A stretch of DNA of 64,000 nt. Source: UBA10518 sp022837185. GTDB taxonomy: Bacteria > Desulfobacterota > Desulfobulbia > Desulfobulbales > Desulfobulbaceae. The position numbers and the translations under genes are program-made. This document shows positions 43,018-51,707 of this stretch, one piece after another (within the stretch, counting starts at the first letter, position 1; the number at the start of each line of letters is the position of its first letter). The DNA is taken from positions 1 through 64,000 of the forward strand of contig JAVEQK010000017.1 of assembly GCA_034007705.1 (NCBI GenBank). Reading direction: 5' to 3'. The notes under the pieces are model-generated. The model had not been told where the DNA came from and ran no database searches. It worked only from the letters and a program-made list of their open reading frames with translations.

Positions 43018-44103
43018 ATGTCTTTCATCGCTTTGTCGGTATTCGTCGGGCTGCTGTCGATTTCCACGGCTGCCTCCGCGCAGGCGGCGGGGAGGAAGAC
43101 CGCGATATTCGCCGGCGGCTGCTTCTGGTGCATGGAACCGCCTTTCGAGCAGCTCGAAGGGGTTGTTGAAGTGACCGCGGGCTACACGGGAGGCAAGACG
43201 GAACATCCAACCTACGAAGAGGTCAGCTCGGGGAGCACCGGCCATTATGAAGCGGTCCGGGTGGTTTACGATCCGGCGCGGATATCCTATGAGCAGTTGC
43301 TCGATGTCTTCTGGCGGCAGATAGACCCCACCGATCCGGGCGGCCAGTTCGCCGACCGTGGTTCGCAGTATCACACCGCCATTTTCTACCTGGATGAAGA
43401 GCAGCGGTTGGCGGCCGAGGAATCAAAAAGGAAGCTGGACGAGTCCGGCATGTTCGGCAGGCCGGTGGTCACGGCCATTCTGCCGGCGGCCCCTTTTTAT
43501 CCGGCCGAGGAGTACCACCAGGACTACGCCCGGAAAAATGTCCTGCACTATTCCAGGTATAAAAGCGGTTCGGGCCGGGAGGCCTACCTGAAAAATACCT
43601 GGCAGGAAAACATTCTGGGCGGCGGGGCCACCGGCTATGAGATGCCTTCCGACGCCGAACTGCGCAAGTCCCTGACCCCGCTGCAGTACAAGGTGACCCG
43701 GGAGGAGGGTACTGAACCGCCTTTCCGAAACGAGTACTGGGACAACAAGCAGCCCGGCATATATGTGGATGTCATCTCGGGTGAGCCGCTTTTTTCATCG
43801 CTGGACAAGTATGATTCCGGCACCGGCTGGCCAAGCTTCACCCGGCCGATCAATGACGCCGGCATCGTCGAGAAAAAGGATTACCGGCTTTTCAGCGTGC
43901 GCATCGAAGTCCGGAGCAGGCTGGCGGATTCCCACCTGGGCCATGTCTTCAACGACGGGCCGCAGCCCACGGGACTCCGATACTGCATCAATTCGGCCGC
44001 GCTCCGTTTCGTGCCCCTGGAGAAAATGGCAGAGGAAGGGTACGGCGAATTCCTGCAGCTGTTTGGCGGGGAGAAGAATCAGGGTGACGGCGGGGCTGAC
44101 TGA
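43018..44103 (+). CDS. msrAB: exported methionine sulfoxide reductase MsrA-MsrB fusion
   Basis: This 361-residue protein repairs both S- and R-methionine sulfoxide. A signal peptide (MSFIALSVFVGLLSISTAASAQA) sends it to the periplasm, where it would protect cytochromes and other envelope proteins. The MsrA part (about 26-190) has GCFWC (34-38) and EEYHQDY. The MsrB part (about 215-350) has GTGWPSFTRPI and the catalytic C323 in LRYCINSAALRF; it lacks the zinc CxxC pairs, as in the zinc-free MsrB class. The start ATG at 43018 follows AAAGGAGG by eight bases. A Fur-like box lies upstream. Its 3' end overlaps the convergent TSCPD gene by 25 bases. Confidence 0.94.
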   Translation: MSFIALSVFVGLLSISTAASAQAAGRKTAIFAGGCFWCMEPPFEQLEGVVEVTAGYTGGKTEHPTYEEVSSGSTGHYEAVRVVYDPARISYEQLLDVFWRQIDPTDPGGQFADRGSQYHTAIFYLDEEQRLAAEESKRKLDESGMFGRPVVTAILPAAPFYPAEEYHQDYARKNVLHYSRYKSGSGREAYLKNTWQENILGGGATGYEMPSDAELRKSLTPLQYKVTREEGTEPPFRNEYWDNKQPGIYVDVISGEPLFSSLDKYDSGTGWPSFTRPINDAGIVEKKDYRLFSVRIEVRSRLADSHLGHVFNDGPQPTGLRYCINSAALRFVPLEKMAEEGYGEFLQLFGGEKNQGDGGAD

Positions 44104-44654
44104 TTCCTGCCGGCTTCCTCCGGATTCTGGTTGTAGCGGCTCAAAACCCCGTAGAGCATGTCGGGCAGGTCGTTTTTCTGGCGGGAGGACCGCTGGATCT
44201 GCTTGAGGCATTTGGGCATGGTCAATGGCTCGTGCAGGAATATGTGCCTGAGGATCAGGGAGATGAGCCGGGTAATGGTGGTGAGATTGGAGATCCTCGA
44301 CTGCAGTTCATGGTTCCGGTCAAAGGCGGTGGAGGCGAACACCTCGACCGGGTTGCCGTTGACCTCGCTGACCGAAAGATACCATTTGTTGTCTTCCCGG
44401 TCCACGGTCCGGTAGCGCTTGCCTTCCAGGACATCCGGCAATTCCATCGGTTCGGCGGAAGAGACGCTTTCCGCATGGAGCAGCACCGGCTCGTCCTGGT
44501 AAAGGGGCCAGATTTTCCGGACCAGATCGGGGTGGTTCCTGACACAGGAAATCACCGTGCGGCAGGTTGAGCAGGCCTCAACGCCGCCGGTTTTTCGGGT
44601 TTTTCTGATTGCGCCGCATATCTCGCAGCGACTGTCCTTGTTTTTTTCCGGCAC
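44079..44654 (-). CDS. stand-alone TSCPD-domain protein with N-terminal zinc ribbon
   Basis: This 191-residue protein carries a zinc-ribbon-like N-terminus (CEIC...CSTC, about 10-31) and a TSCPD domain (about 72-170) like the one near the C-terminus of class II ribonucleotide reductase. Shared signatures with NrdJ in this window are LPDVL-x2-KRYR, NP-x-EVFA, T-x-TRL-x-SL-x-LR and a QLxRSS/QIQRSS...DLP segment. In NrdJ the zinc ribbon follows the domain; here it precedes it. No reductase core is present. It may regulate or reactivate NrdJ, but that is inference. The GTG at 44652-44654 follows GGGAGGGG. It diverges from cobO. Confidence 0.75.
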   Translation of the reverse strand: MPEKNKDSRCEICGAIRKTRKTGGVEACSTCRTVISCVRNHPDLVRKIWPLYQDEPVLLHAESVSSAEPMELPDVLEGKRYRTVDREDNKWYLSVSEVNGNPVEVFASTAFDRNHELQSRISNLTTITRLISLILRHIFLHEPLTMPKCLKQIQRSSRQKNDLPDMLYGVLSRYNQNPEEAGRNQSAPPSP

Positions 44655-44692
44655 GACGCCCCTCCCGTTATTTTGTCATAGGATGCGCGGTC

Positions 44693-44726
44693 AGGTTGTC
44701 TTTCGTTCATCGAAAGAGTACAACCT
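44693..44726. promoter_or_regulatory. hairpin/operator between the TSCPD gene and cobO
   Basis: AGGTTGT (44693-44699) and CTTTCG (44700-44705) pair with CGAAAG (44711-44716) and ACAACCT (44720-44726), giving 13 pairs, one 3-nt bulge and a 5-nt loop. It sits in the 172-bp divergent region of the two genes and could be an operator or a leader structure. Confidence 0.5.
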
Positions 44727-44826
44727 GGAGGTAATCAACCATACTCCGAGGCGCGGGTAAAAGTCAATGTGATCAAAAGGACCGCCGGGGCGGGACTGCC
44801 TGGTATCCGGCGGCAGGGAATACAAA

Positions 44827-45366
44827 ATGGACGACAGGAATACCGAACACAAAAGTCTGCTGCTCGTATTTACCGGCAACGGCAAGGGAAAGACCACCTC
44901 CGCCCTCGGTCTCGCCTTCAGAGCCATGGGCCATGGGCTGCCGGTCTGCATGATTCAGTTCATCAAGGGGAACTGGCGCTATGGCGAACTCGAGGCGGCC
45001 AGGCAGTTCGCCCATCTTTTCGATGTGCACGTGATGGGGAGGGGATTCACCTGGCAGTCCGAGGACCTGCGCAAGGATATCGAGGCCGCTCGGGCGGCCT
45101 GGGACTTCGCCGTCAAAATCATCGGGGAGGGTCGACACCATCTGCTGATCCTGGATGAGCTGACCTACCTGATCACCTACGGCATGATCGATGAACAGAC
45201 CGTCCTGCGGGGATTGACTGCCCGGCCGGAGAGCATGCATGTCGTTGTGACCGGAAGGGGGGCCACCGCCGGTCTGATAGAGGCCGCCGACCTGGTCACC
45301 GAAATGCGCGACGTGAAGCATCATTATGCCGCCGGCATCATGGCCCGGAAGGGAATAGAATTCTGA
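44827..45366 (+). CDS. cobO: cob(I)yrinic acid a,c-diamide adenosyltransferase
   Basis: CobO (CobA/BtuR type) adds the adenosyl group of ATP to cob(I)alamin or cob(I)yrinate, giving adenosylcobalamin, the cofactor NrdJ needs. The 179-residue P-loop protein has FTGNGKGKTTSALGLAFRA (about 15-33), IQFIKGNW, GEL, and LDELTYLITYGMI. The ATG at 44827 has GGCAGGGAA upstream. It is transcribed away from the TSCPD gene, suggesting shared control. No other cobalamin genes lie in the window, so this enzyme may also serve salvage. Confidence 0.94.
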   Translation: MDDRNTEHKSLLLVFTGNGKGKTTSALGLAFRAMGHGLPVCMIQFIKGNWRYGELEAARQFAHLFDVHVMGRGFTWQSEDLRKDIEAARAAWDFAVKIIGEGRHHLLILDELTYLITYGMIDEQTVLRGLTARPESMHVVVTGRGATAGLIEAADLVTEMRDVKHHYAAGIMARKGIEF

Positions 45367-45417
45367 GCTGCCCGGGACAGGCCCGGAGAGAAAGAACACC
45401 ATGACGGCACCGTGAAG

Positions 45418-45447
45418 GGGGGAAGAGGTTCACTCTTTCGTTCCCCC
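45418..45447 (+). terminator. terminator-like hairpin after cobO
   Basis: A 7-bp stem GGGGGAA (45418-45424) with TTCCCCC (45441-45447), plus an inner GAG/CTC pair block, lies 52 bases after the cobO stop. No long T-run follows immediately. Confidence 0.5.
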
Positions 45448-45589
45448 GGTCTCCGCGGCGCTTGTTTTCCTCCATATTTCGGCAATACTGTTCTTTGCCC
45501 TTGCAACTTTCCCCCTGGTTGGTATTATTTTCAGTTTTGCTACCCATTTATGAACGCACGACTCTATATTTGTCCGGGAGAGAAGCATC

Positions 45590-48406
45590 ATGGATTACCG
45601 TGATACCCTGAACCTGCCGCAAACCAAGTTTAAAATGAAGGCCAATCTGACCCAGAAAGAGCCGGCCATGCTGAAGCGCTGGGACAAAGAGGGTCTGTAC
45701 ATGAAGCTCCAGGAGGCCGCCGCCGGCAGCCCCCTCTTTGTGCTGCATGACGGGCCGCCCTATGCCAACGGCCATATTCACCTGGGCACGGCCTTCAATA
45801 AGGTGCTCAAGGATATAATTTTAAAAGCCCGGCGGATGGCGGGTTTCAACGCTCCCTATATTCCCGGCTGGGACTGTCACGGCCTGCCCATCGAACATAA
45901 TGTGGACAGGGACCTGGGAGAAAAAAAGGAGCAGATCCCCACCCTTGCCAAGCGGAGCGCCTGCCGCAAATATGCCGAAAAGTGGATCAAGATTCAGAAG
46001 GAGGAGTTCAGGCGGCTCGGAGTGCTGGGTGACTGGGACAATCCCTACCTGACCATGAACTATGCCTACGAGGCGGCCATCGCCAGGGAATTCAACCGGT
46101 TCCTGCTGTCGGGTTCCGTTGTCCGTTCCAAGAAGCCGGTGTACTGGTGCTCGACCTGCGGCACGGCCCTGGCCGAGGCCGAGGTGGAATATCATGACCA
46201 TACCTCCCCGTCCATCTACGTCAAGTTCCCGGTTGTCGACGATCTGTCCGATATCGCCCCGGAACTGGCCGGCCGCAAGGTAAGTGTTCTGATCTGGACG
46301 ACCACGCCCTGGACCCTGCCGGCCAACCTGGCCGTGGCCTTCCATCCTGATTTTGTCTACGCCGCGGTGGAAGCGGGAGACGAGGTGTGGATCCTTGCCA
46401 GAGACCTGGTCGAACGGTGCATGGGGGAGTTCGGGATTGAAGGCTATTCGATCCTGGCGACCTTTTCCGCGGCCGGCCTGGAGGGAAAAAAGTGCCGTCA
46501 TCCTTTCATGGATCGGGACTCGCTGATGGTGCTGGCGGATTATGTCACCATTGACAGCGGCACCGGGTGCGTGCACACCGCCCCCGGACACGGGGCCGAG
46601 GACTACCTCACCGGTCTGCGCTACGGGCTGGAAATCCTGTCGCCGGTCGACGACCGGGGCATGTTCACCAGGGAGGCCGGCAAGTACAGCGGCATGCAGA
46701 TCCCCAGGGTCAACGGGGTTATCAACGAGGATATGCGCAGCGCCGGCTCCCTGGTGCATGAAACCTCGGTCAGCCACAGTTATCCCCATTGCTGGAGATG
46801 CAAGAAACCCGTGATCTACCGGGCCACGGAGCAATGGTTCATATCCATGCAGGAAAACGGCCTGCGGGACAAGGCGCTGGCCGCCATCAGGGAAGTGAGC
46901 TGGACGCCGGCATGGGGGATGCAGCGCATTTACAGCATGGTGGAGAACCGGCCGGACTGGTGCCTTTCCAGGCAGCGGTCCTGGGGCGTACCCCTGACGG
47001 TGCTCATCTGCGCGGAGTGCGGGGAAATACTGCGCGATGCCGGGGTGTGCGCGCGAATCGAGGAGATCTTCGCCGCCGAGGGGGCCGATGCCTGGTTCAA
47101 GCGGGAGGCCGGTGATTTCCTGCTGCCCGGGACAGTCTGTGGGGGTTGCGGTTCCCGCAGCTTCAGGAAGGAAAGTGACATCCTCGATGTCTGGTTTGAC
47201 TCCGGAGTCAGCTACGCCGCCGTCTGCGAGGAACGGAGCGAACTCGCCTCGCCCGCCGATCTGTACCTCGAGGGCAGCGATCAGCATCGCGGCTGGTTCC
47301 AGAGCTCGCTGCTCTGTTCGGTGGGAACGCGGGGCAGAGCCCCCTATAAGGGCGTGCTGACCCACGGCTACGTGGTCGACGGTCAGGGCAAGAAGATGTC
47401 CAAGAGCATCGGCAACGTTGTTGCTCCCCAGGAAGTGATTGACAAGTACGGGGCCGAGATCCTCCGGTTGTGGGTGGCGAGCGAGGATTACCGCGACGAT
47501 GTCAAGGTGTCGGATGAAATTCTCCGTCACGTGTCGGATGCCTATCGCAAAATGCGGAACACGATCCGCTTCATGCTCAGCAATCTCTACGATTTTGACC
47601 CGGACCGCGACGCGGTGGCCATCGACCGGATGCCGGAACTCGACCGCTGGGCCCTGTCGGGCTACGCGCGAATGGTCAACAGAGTGGTCGACAGCTACAT
47701 GAAATACGAATTTCACACGGTCTATCACAGCCTGCACAATTTCTGCGTCACCACCATGTCGAGCCTGTATCTTGACATCCTCAAGGACCGTCTGTACGTT
47801 TCCGCTCCGGATTCGGTCGAGCGGCGGTCGGCGCAAACCGTGATCCACCGCATCGCCGACGGTCTGCTCCGCCTCATGACCCCGATCCTCAGCTTCACCA
47901 TGGCCGAGGCCTGGGAGCACCTCCATGCCGACGGCGCCGAACTGCCGGCCGAACAGTCCGTCTTCTTCGCCTCCTTTCCGCCAACAGACGACATTCCCAT
48001 TGAGGAAGAGTTTTTTGCCTCCTGGGATCGTCTCCTTGCCATCCGTGGGGAAATAACCAGGGTCCTGGAGGCGGCCCGCCAGGCCAAGGTCATCGGCCTG
48101 TCGCTGGACGCGGAAGTCCTGGTCCAGGCCGGCGGAAAGACCGCCGAATTTCTCGCGGACAAGTGGGACCTGCTGCGGGAGATCTGCATTGTCTCGGGCC
48201 TGCGGCAGGTTGAGGGTTTTGAAGAAGGGACGGTGACCGATGTGGTCCCGGCCGAGGACGTGCCGGATCTGAATATTGCCGTACTGCCGGCCGCCGGCAC
48301 CAAGTGCGCGCGGTGCTGGACCGTTGCCGACTCGGTGGGGAAGGAGGAGGACCACCCGTCGGTCTGCCGCCGCTGCGCCGAGGTCGTGCGCTCCCTTAAC
48401 GCCTGA
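45590..48406 (+). CDS. ileS: isoleucyl-tRNA synthetase
   Basis: This 938-residue class I synthetase charges tRNA-Ile. It has the HIGH box PYANGHIHLG, an editing domain with WTTTPWTLPANLAVA, the KMSKS box KKMSKSIGN (about 603-611), the anticodon-binding helices, and a C-terminal zinc knuckle CARCW...CRRC. The ATG at 45590 follows GGGAGAGAAGC. It begins the ileS-lspA-fabD run, a frequent order in this phylum. No T-box leader was recognised upstream. Confidence 0.97.
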   Translation: MDYRDTLNLPQTKFKMKANLTQKEPAMLKRWDKEGLYMKLQEAAAGSPLFVLHDGPPYANGHIHLGTAFNKVLKDIILKARRMAGFNAPYIPGWDCHGLPIEHNVDRDLGEKKEQIPTLAKRSACRKYAEKWIKIQKEEFRRLGVLGDWDNPYLTMNYAYEAAIAREFNRFLLSGSVVRSKKPVYWCSTCGTALAEAEVEYHDHTSPSIYVKFPVVDDLSDIAPELAGRKVSVLIWTTTPWTLPANLAVAFHPDFVYAAVEAGDEVWILARDLVERCMGEFGIEGYSILATFSAAGLEGKKCRHPFMDRDSLMVLADYVTIDSGTGCVHTAPGHGAEDYLTGLRYGLEILSPVDDRGMFTREAGKYSGMQIPRVNGVINEDMRSAGSLVHETSVSHSYPHCWRCKKPVIYRATEQWFISMQENGLRDKALAAIREVSWTPAWGMQRIYSMVENRPDWCLSRQRSWGVPLTVLICAECGEILRDAGVCARIEEIFAAEGADAWFKREAGDFLLPGTVCGGCGSRSFRKESDILDVWFDSGVSYAAVCEERSELASPADLYLEGSDQHRGWFQSSLLCSVGTRGRAPYKGVLTHGYVVDGQGKKMSKSIGNVVAPQEVIDKYGAEILRLWVASEDYRDDVKVSDEILRHVSDAYRKMRNTIRFMLSNLYDFDPDRDAVAIDRMPELDRWALSGYARMVNRVVDSYMKYEFHTVYHSLHNFCVTTMSSLYLDILKDRLYVSAPDSVERRSAQTVIHRIADGLLRLMTPILSFTMAEAWEHLHADGAELPAEQSVFFASFPPTDDIPIEEEFFASWDRLLAIRGEITRVLEAARQAKVIGLSLDAEVLVQAGGKTAEFLADKWDLLREICIVSGLRQVEGFEEGTVTDVVPAEDVPDLNIAVLPAAGTKCARCWTVADSVGKEEDHPSVCRRCAEVVRSLNA

Positions 48407-48417
48407 GCGCGTTCGTC

Positions 48418-48885
48418 ATGTGGTTTACCGCCCTCATCCTCCTGGTTGTTGTTCTCGACCAGGCGAGCAAGTTCTGGATTGCCGCTCGTTTTTCGATGTA
48501 CGAAACCGTGCCGGTAGTGCCGGGTTTTTTCAACCTCACCTACCTGACCAACACCGGGGCCGCTTTCGGTTTCCTGGCCGGACAACCCTCGGCCTGGCGG
48601 CAGACGTTCTTTGTCGGCATTGCCGTTGCGGCACTGGTGGTCATCGCCTTTCTGTATCACCGGCTGAAAAAGACATCGGCCTGGTATGTGACCGCTCTTG
48701 GACTCATTGCAGGCGGGGCGGCGGGCAACCTGATTGATCGGGTCCGCCTGGGATCGGTGATCGATTTTCTTGACGTGTATGTCGGCCGGCATCACTGGCC
48801 GGCGTTTAATCTGGCCGATTCGGCCATAACGGTCGGTGTGGGCATTTTCCTGGTCTACAACCTCTTTTTCGACCGGCAGGGATAA
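48418..48885 (+). CDS. lspA: lipoprotein signal peptidase (signal peptidase II)
   Basis: LspA cleaves the signal peptide of lipidated prolipoproteins in the inner membrane. The 155-residue protein has four helices and the catalytic aspartates D107 (AGNLIDRV) and D134 (FNLADS), with the conserved VLDQASK near the start and NTGAAFG. It begins eleven bases after ileS, with which it is usually cotranscribed. It would process the two lipoproteins at 57.7-60.2 kb. Confidence 0.96.
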   Translation: MWFTALILLVVVLDQASKFWIAARFSMYETVPVVPGFFNLTYLTNTGAAFGFLAGQPSAWRQTFFVGIAVAALVVIAFLYHRLKKTSAWYVTALGLIAGGAAGNLIDRVRLGSVIDFLDVYVGRHHWPAFNLADSAITVGVGIFLVYNLFFDRQG

Positions 48886-48906
48886 GGCATACGACGAGGA
48901 AGAATT

Positions 48907-49851
48907 ATGAAAAAAACGGCTGTTCTTTTCCCCGGGCAGGGGTCGCAGTACCTCGGCATGGGCAGGGAATTTCTGGAAGTGGATGGGGCCGCCCGCGATC
49001 TGATGGACATGGCGGAAAAACGCAGCGGGGTGGCACTGGCCAAATTGTGCCTCGACGGTCCCATGGAGGACCTGACCAGGGTTTTTCATCTCCAGCCCGC
49101 CATCACCGCGATAAACCTGATCTGCTGGCAGGCCCTGACCAGGGCGCTGCCGGACTTCCGGCCGGCCTTTTTCGCCGGCCACAGCCTGGGGGAGTACAGC
49201 GCCCTGTGCGGGGCCGGAGTGGTCAGTTCCCAGGACTGCCTGGCCCTGGTCACCCGCCGCGGCGAGCTTATGGAGAGAGAAGGGGCGGAACGTCCCGGCG
49301 GGATGCGGGCGGTGCTGGGCCTGACCGTTGAGGAGGTCGAATCCCTGCTCGAGGATTTTACCGGCGGCATGGTGGTCATCGCCAACCACAATTCCGAGCG
49401 GCAGGTGGTCATTTCCGGGGATCTGACCGGACTCGAGGGTTTCAGCGGCGTCTGCAGCCGGAACGGGGCAAAGGTCGTGCCGCTCAACGTCAGTGCCGCC
49501 AATCACAGCCCGCTGCTGGCAGGGGCGGTTGAAGATTTTGCCGCTTTCCTGCGCAACTTTGATTTCAACAGGCCGTCGGTTCCGGTCGTCTTCAATGTCA
49601 CGGCCGAAAGGGAAGAGGATTCCGCCGCCATCCGCTCGATCATGGCCCGGCAGATCGCCACCCGGGTCCGCTGGTACGAGTCGGTTAACCTGATGCTCCG
49701 CGAAGGGGTCGAACTTTTTATCGAGGTCGGTCCCGGTAAGGTTCTGAGCGGGCTGATGCGGAAAATCATCCCGCGGGGCACGGCAGCAGCCTGCATTCAG
49801 TTCGACACCCCGGAAGGCCTTGTCAAAGTGGTGGAGGCGGTTAAAAATTGA
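48907..49851 (+). CDS. fabD: malonyl-CoA:acyl carrier protein transacylase
   Basis: FabD loads malonyl groups onto ACP for fatty-acid synthesis. The 314-residue protein has FPGQGSQ (8-14), the serine elbow GHSLGEYSAL with S93, GVVSSQDCLALV, VSAANHSPLL with the catalytic His, and EVGPGKVLSGL. The ATG at 48907 follows GAGGAAGAATT. It closes the ileS-lspA-fabD run; a heptad-repeat element begins two bases after its stop. Confidence 0.96.
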   Translation: MKKTAVLFPGQGSQYLGMGREFLEVDGAARDLMDMAEKRSGVALAKLCLDGPMEDLTRVFHLQPAITAINLICWQALTRALPDFRPAFFAGHSLGEYSALCGAGVVSSQDCLALVTRRGELMEREGAERPGGMRAVLGLTVEEVESLLEDFTGGMVVIANHNSERQVVISGDLTGLEGFSGVCSRNGAKVVPLNVSAANHSPLLAGAVEDFAAFLRNFDFNRPSVPVVFNVTAEREEDSAAIRSIMARQIATRVRWYESVNLMLREGVELFIEVGPGKVLSGLMRKIIPRGTAAACIQFDTPEGLVKVVEAVKN

Positions 49852-49852
49852 A

Positions 49853-50174
49853 GCGGGAGGCGAAGAGCGAGAAGCGGGAATATTTGGCGGAAGAGAAGAA
49901 AATGAAAGCAGCGGTGCGAAGTCGTCCGCTGACCTGGAATTCCGCTGGAATGTGCATTCTTGCGCTTTAGAAATTTTCAGTTGCTTTCGCGGGGGTTCCA
50001 GGCCATGAAAGGTTCGGGCTGCTCGTCCGGTCCAACCAAAGAAGATTTCAATCGAAGCCGATATTGCAGAAGAGTTTCGAAAAATCAAGGGAGATAGGGC
50101 AATATCCATAATTCAACTCCTCCTCTTCCCGCTTCCCGCTCCCCGCTTCCCGCTCCGCCTTCCCCCTCCCCGCT
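49853..50174. repeat. element with 28-bp inverted ends made of heptad units (A)
   Basis: The left end is four 7-nt units GCGGGAG, GCGAAGA, GCGAGAA, GCGGGAA (49853-49880). The right end carries four units TTCCCGC, TTCCCGC, TCCCCGC, TTCCCGC (50126-50153) and weaker repeats to 50174. Read in reverse complement, the right 28 bases match the left at 24 of 28 positions. The core of about 245 bp has no clear gene. The architecture is MITE-like or a large RNA hairpin. Confidence 0.65.
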
Positions 50175-50184
50175 CGCTTTGTCC

Positions 50185-50213
50185 TTGACAACAAAGCATT
50201 CTTCGATTAAAAA
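50185..50213 (+). promoter_or_regulatory. candidate promoter of ffh
   Basis: A perfect TTGACA (50185-50190), a 17-nt spacer and TAAAAA (50208-50213) lie 83 bases before ffh. The -10 matches four of six positions. Confidence 0.5.
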
Positions 50214-50295
50214 TTTCAAATTTGTCCAATTATCAATGATAAAAGCTCCCGGGCGTCGGGCGTTCGGGAACAGTACTTTATACAGTTGATGGTAC

Positions 50296-51645
50296 ATGTT
50301 TGAAAATTTAACAGACCGGCTCGAAGGCGTATTCAAAAAGCTTCGCGGTCATGGCAAGCTGACGGAAGAGAACATCAGGGACGCCATGCAGGAGGTGCGG
50401 CGCGCCCTCCTGGAGGCCGATGTCAACTTCAAGGTCGTCAAGGAATTTGTCGCCTCGGTCACCGAAAAAGCCGTTGGCCGGGAAGTCCTTTCCAGCCTTT
50501 CCCCGGGTCAGCAGGTCATCAGGATCGTTCACGACGAGCTTGTCGAACTGCTCGGCAGCCAGGCAGCGGAGCTGCAGTTTGGCGGCAGGCAACCGGCGGC
50601 CATCATGCTGGCCGGTCTGCAGGGCTCCGGCAAAACGACCACTGCGGCCAAACTTGCCCTCCGCCTGAAGAAACAGGGACGCAAGCCGTACCTGGTGCCG
50701 GCGGACGTGTATCGTCCGGCCGCCATTGAACAGCTGCACGTGCTCGGCCGGCAGGTGGATGTGCCGGTGCATAACTCGACCACCGAGGAAAATCCGGTGG
50801 ACATCTGCCGGCAGGCGCTGGCCGAGGCTGCCGCGGCGCAGTATGACACGGTGATCATTGACACCGCGGGCCGTTTGCATGTCGACGAGGCCCTGATGGA
50901 GGAGCTGAAGGCGATCAGCAGGACCGTCACCCTGTCTGAGATTCTCTTTGTCGCCGATGCCATGACCGGCCAGGATGCGGTGACGGTCGCGGAAAAATTC
51001 AACTCCGACCTCGAGATCACCGGGGTTATCCTGACCAAGATGGAAGGCGATGCCCGTGGCGGCGCCGCCCTTTCCGTCAAAAGAGTGACCGGCAAGCCCA
51101 TCAAGTTCGTGGGCGTGGGCGAGTCGGTGGACGCCCTGGAAATATTCTACCCGGACCGTACTGCCTCCAGGATTCTCGGCATGGGCGACATGCTTTCGCT
51201 CATAGAGAAGGCCGAGGCCGTCGTCGACCAGAAGAAAGCGAAAAAGCTGGCCGCGAAAATCCAGAAAAACGCATTCACCCTGGAGGATTTTCTCGATCAG
51301 ATCCAGCAGATACGGAAGATGGGGAATCTGGAGCAGCTGATGGGCATGATCCCCGGCATCAACAAGCTCAAGCAGCTCAAGGAGGCCCCCAAGCCGGATG
51401 AAAGCGAGTTGAGCAGGACCGAGGCCATTATCCGGTCCATGACCCTGAAGGAGCGGCAGAACTACCTGATCATCAATGCCAGCCGCAGGATGCGGATTGC
51501 CAAGGGATCCGGCACTTCGGTCAACGATGTGAACCGGGTGCTGAAGAGCTATGCGATGATGTTGAAAATGATGAAAAAGCTGAGAGGCAAACCGGCCATC
51601 CGCGGCGGCAAGCGCCGCAAAATGCCCAAAGGACTCGTTCGATAG
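50296..51645 (+). CDS. ffh: signal recognition particle protein Ffh
   Basis: Ffh binds 4.5S RNA and hydrophobic signal sequences for co-translational targeting. The 449-residue protein has the N domain, the G domain with GLQGSGKTTTAAKLA (about 105-119), DVYRPAA, DTAGR, TKMEGDARGG, and the methionine-rich M domain (about 300-440) with GNLEQLMGMIPG and the RNA-binding ASRRMRIAKGSGTS. The ATG at 50296 opens a long translation and RNA-processing run. Confidence 0.97.
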   Translation: MFENLTDRLEGVFKKLRGHGKLTEENIRDAMQEVRRALLEADVNFKVVKEFVASVTEKAVGREVLSSLSPGQQVIRIVHDELVELLGSQAAELQFGGRQPAAIMLAGLQGSGKTTTAAKLALRLKKQGRKPYLVPADVYRPAAIEQLHVLGRQVDVPVHNSTTEENPVDICRQALAEAAAAQYDTVIIDTAGRLHVDEALMEELKAISRTVTLSEILFVADAMTGQDAVTVAEKFNSDLEITGVILTKMEGDARGGAALSVKRVTGKPIKFVGVGESVDALEIFYPDRTASRILGMGDMLSLIEKAEAVVDQKKAKKLAAKIQKNAFTLEDFLDQIQQIRKMGNLEQLMGMIPGINKLKQLKEAPKPDESELSRTEAIIRSMTLKERQNYLIINASRRMRIAKGSGTSVNDVNRVLKSYAMMLKMMKKLRGKPAIRGGKRRKMPKGLVR

Positions 51646-51707
51646 CAGTTCATTGCAGTCAGGAGCGATCCCTGATTGCTCTCGATCACAGGAGGAAAAG
51701 GAAAAAC

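Larger units (their letters stand above)
49852..50295. other. 444-bp gene-free stretch before ffh
   Basis: No credible gene was found. The stretch holds the 322-bp element with heptad inverted ends (49853-50174) and, after it, the candidate ffh promoter (50185-50213). The AT-rich 90 bases before ffh contrast with the GC-rich repeat arms. Confidence 0.6.

Noticed and set aside
45367..45589. T-box riboswitch before ileS
   Set aside because: No T-box sequence or specifier stem was seen; the only structure is the terminator-like hairpin after cobO.
45821..48355. An 844-residue open frame on the minus strand inside ileS, and similar long antisense frames at 11292-13472 (+), 9858-11234 (+), 50308-51789 (-) and 47725-50109 (-)
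   Set aside because: High-GC coding DNA leaves long open frames on the opposite strand. These have no recognisable domains or ribosome sites and lie over well-supported genes.
49853..50174. Insertion sequence between fabD and ffh
   Set aside because: No transposase or fragment of one is encoded and no target duplication was seen; kept only as a repeat-bounded non-coding element.
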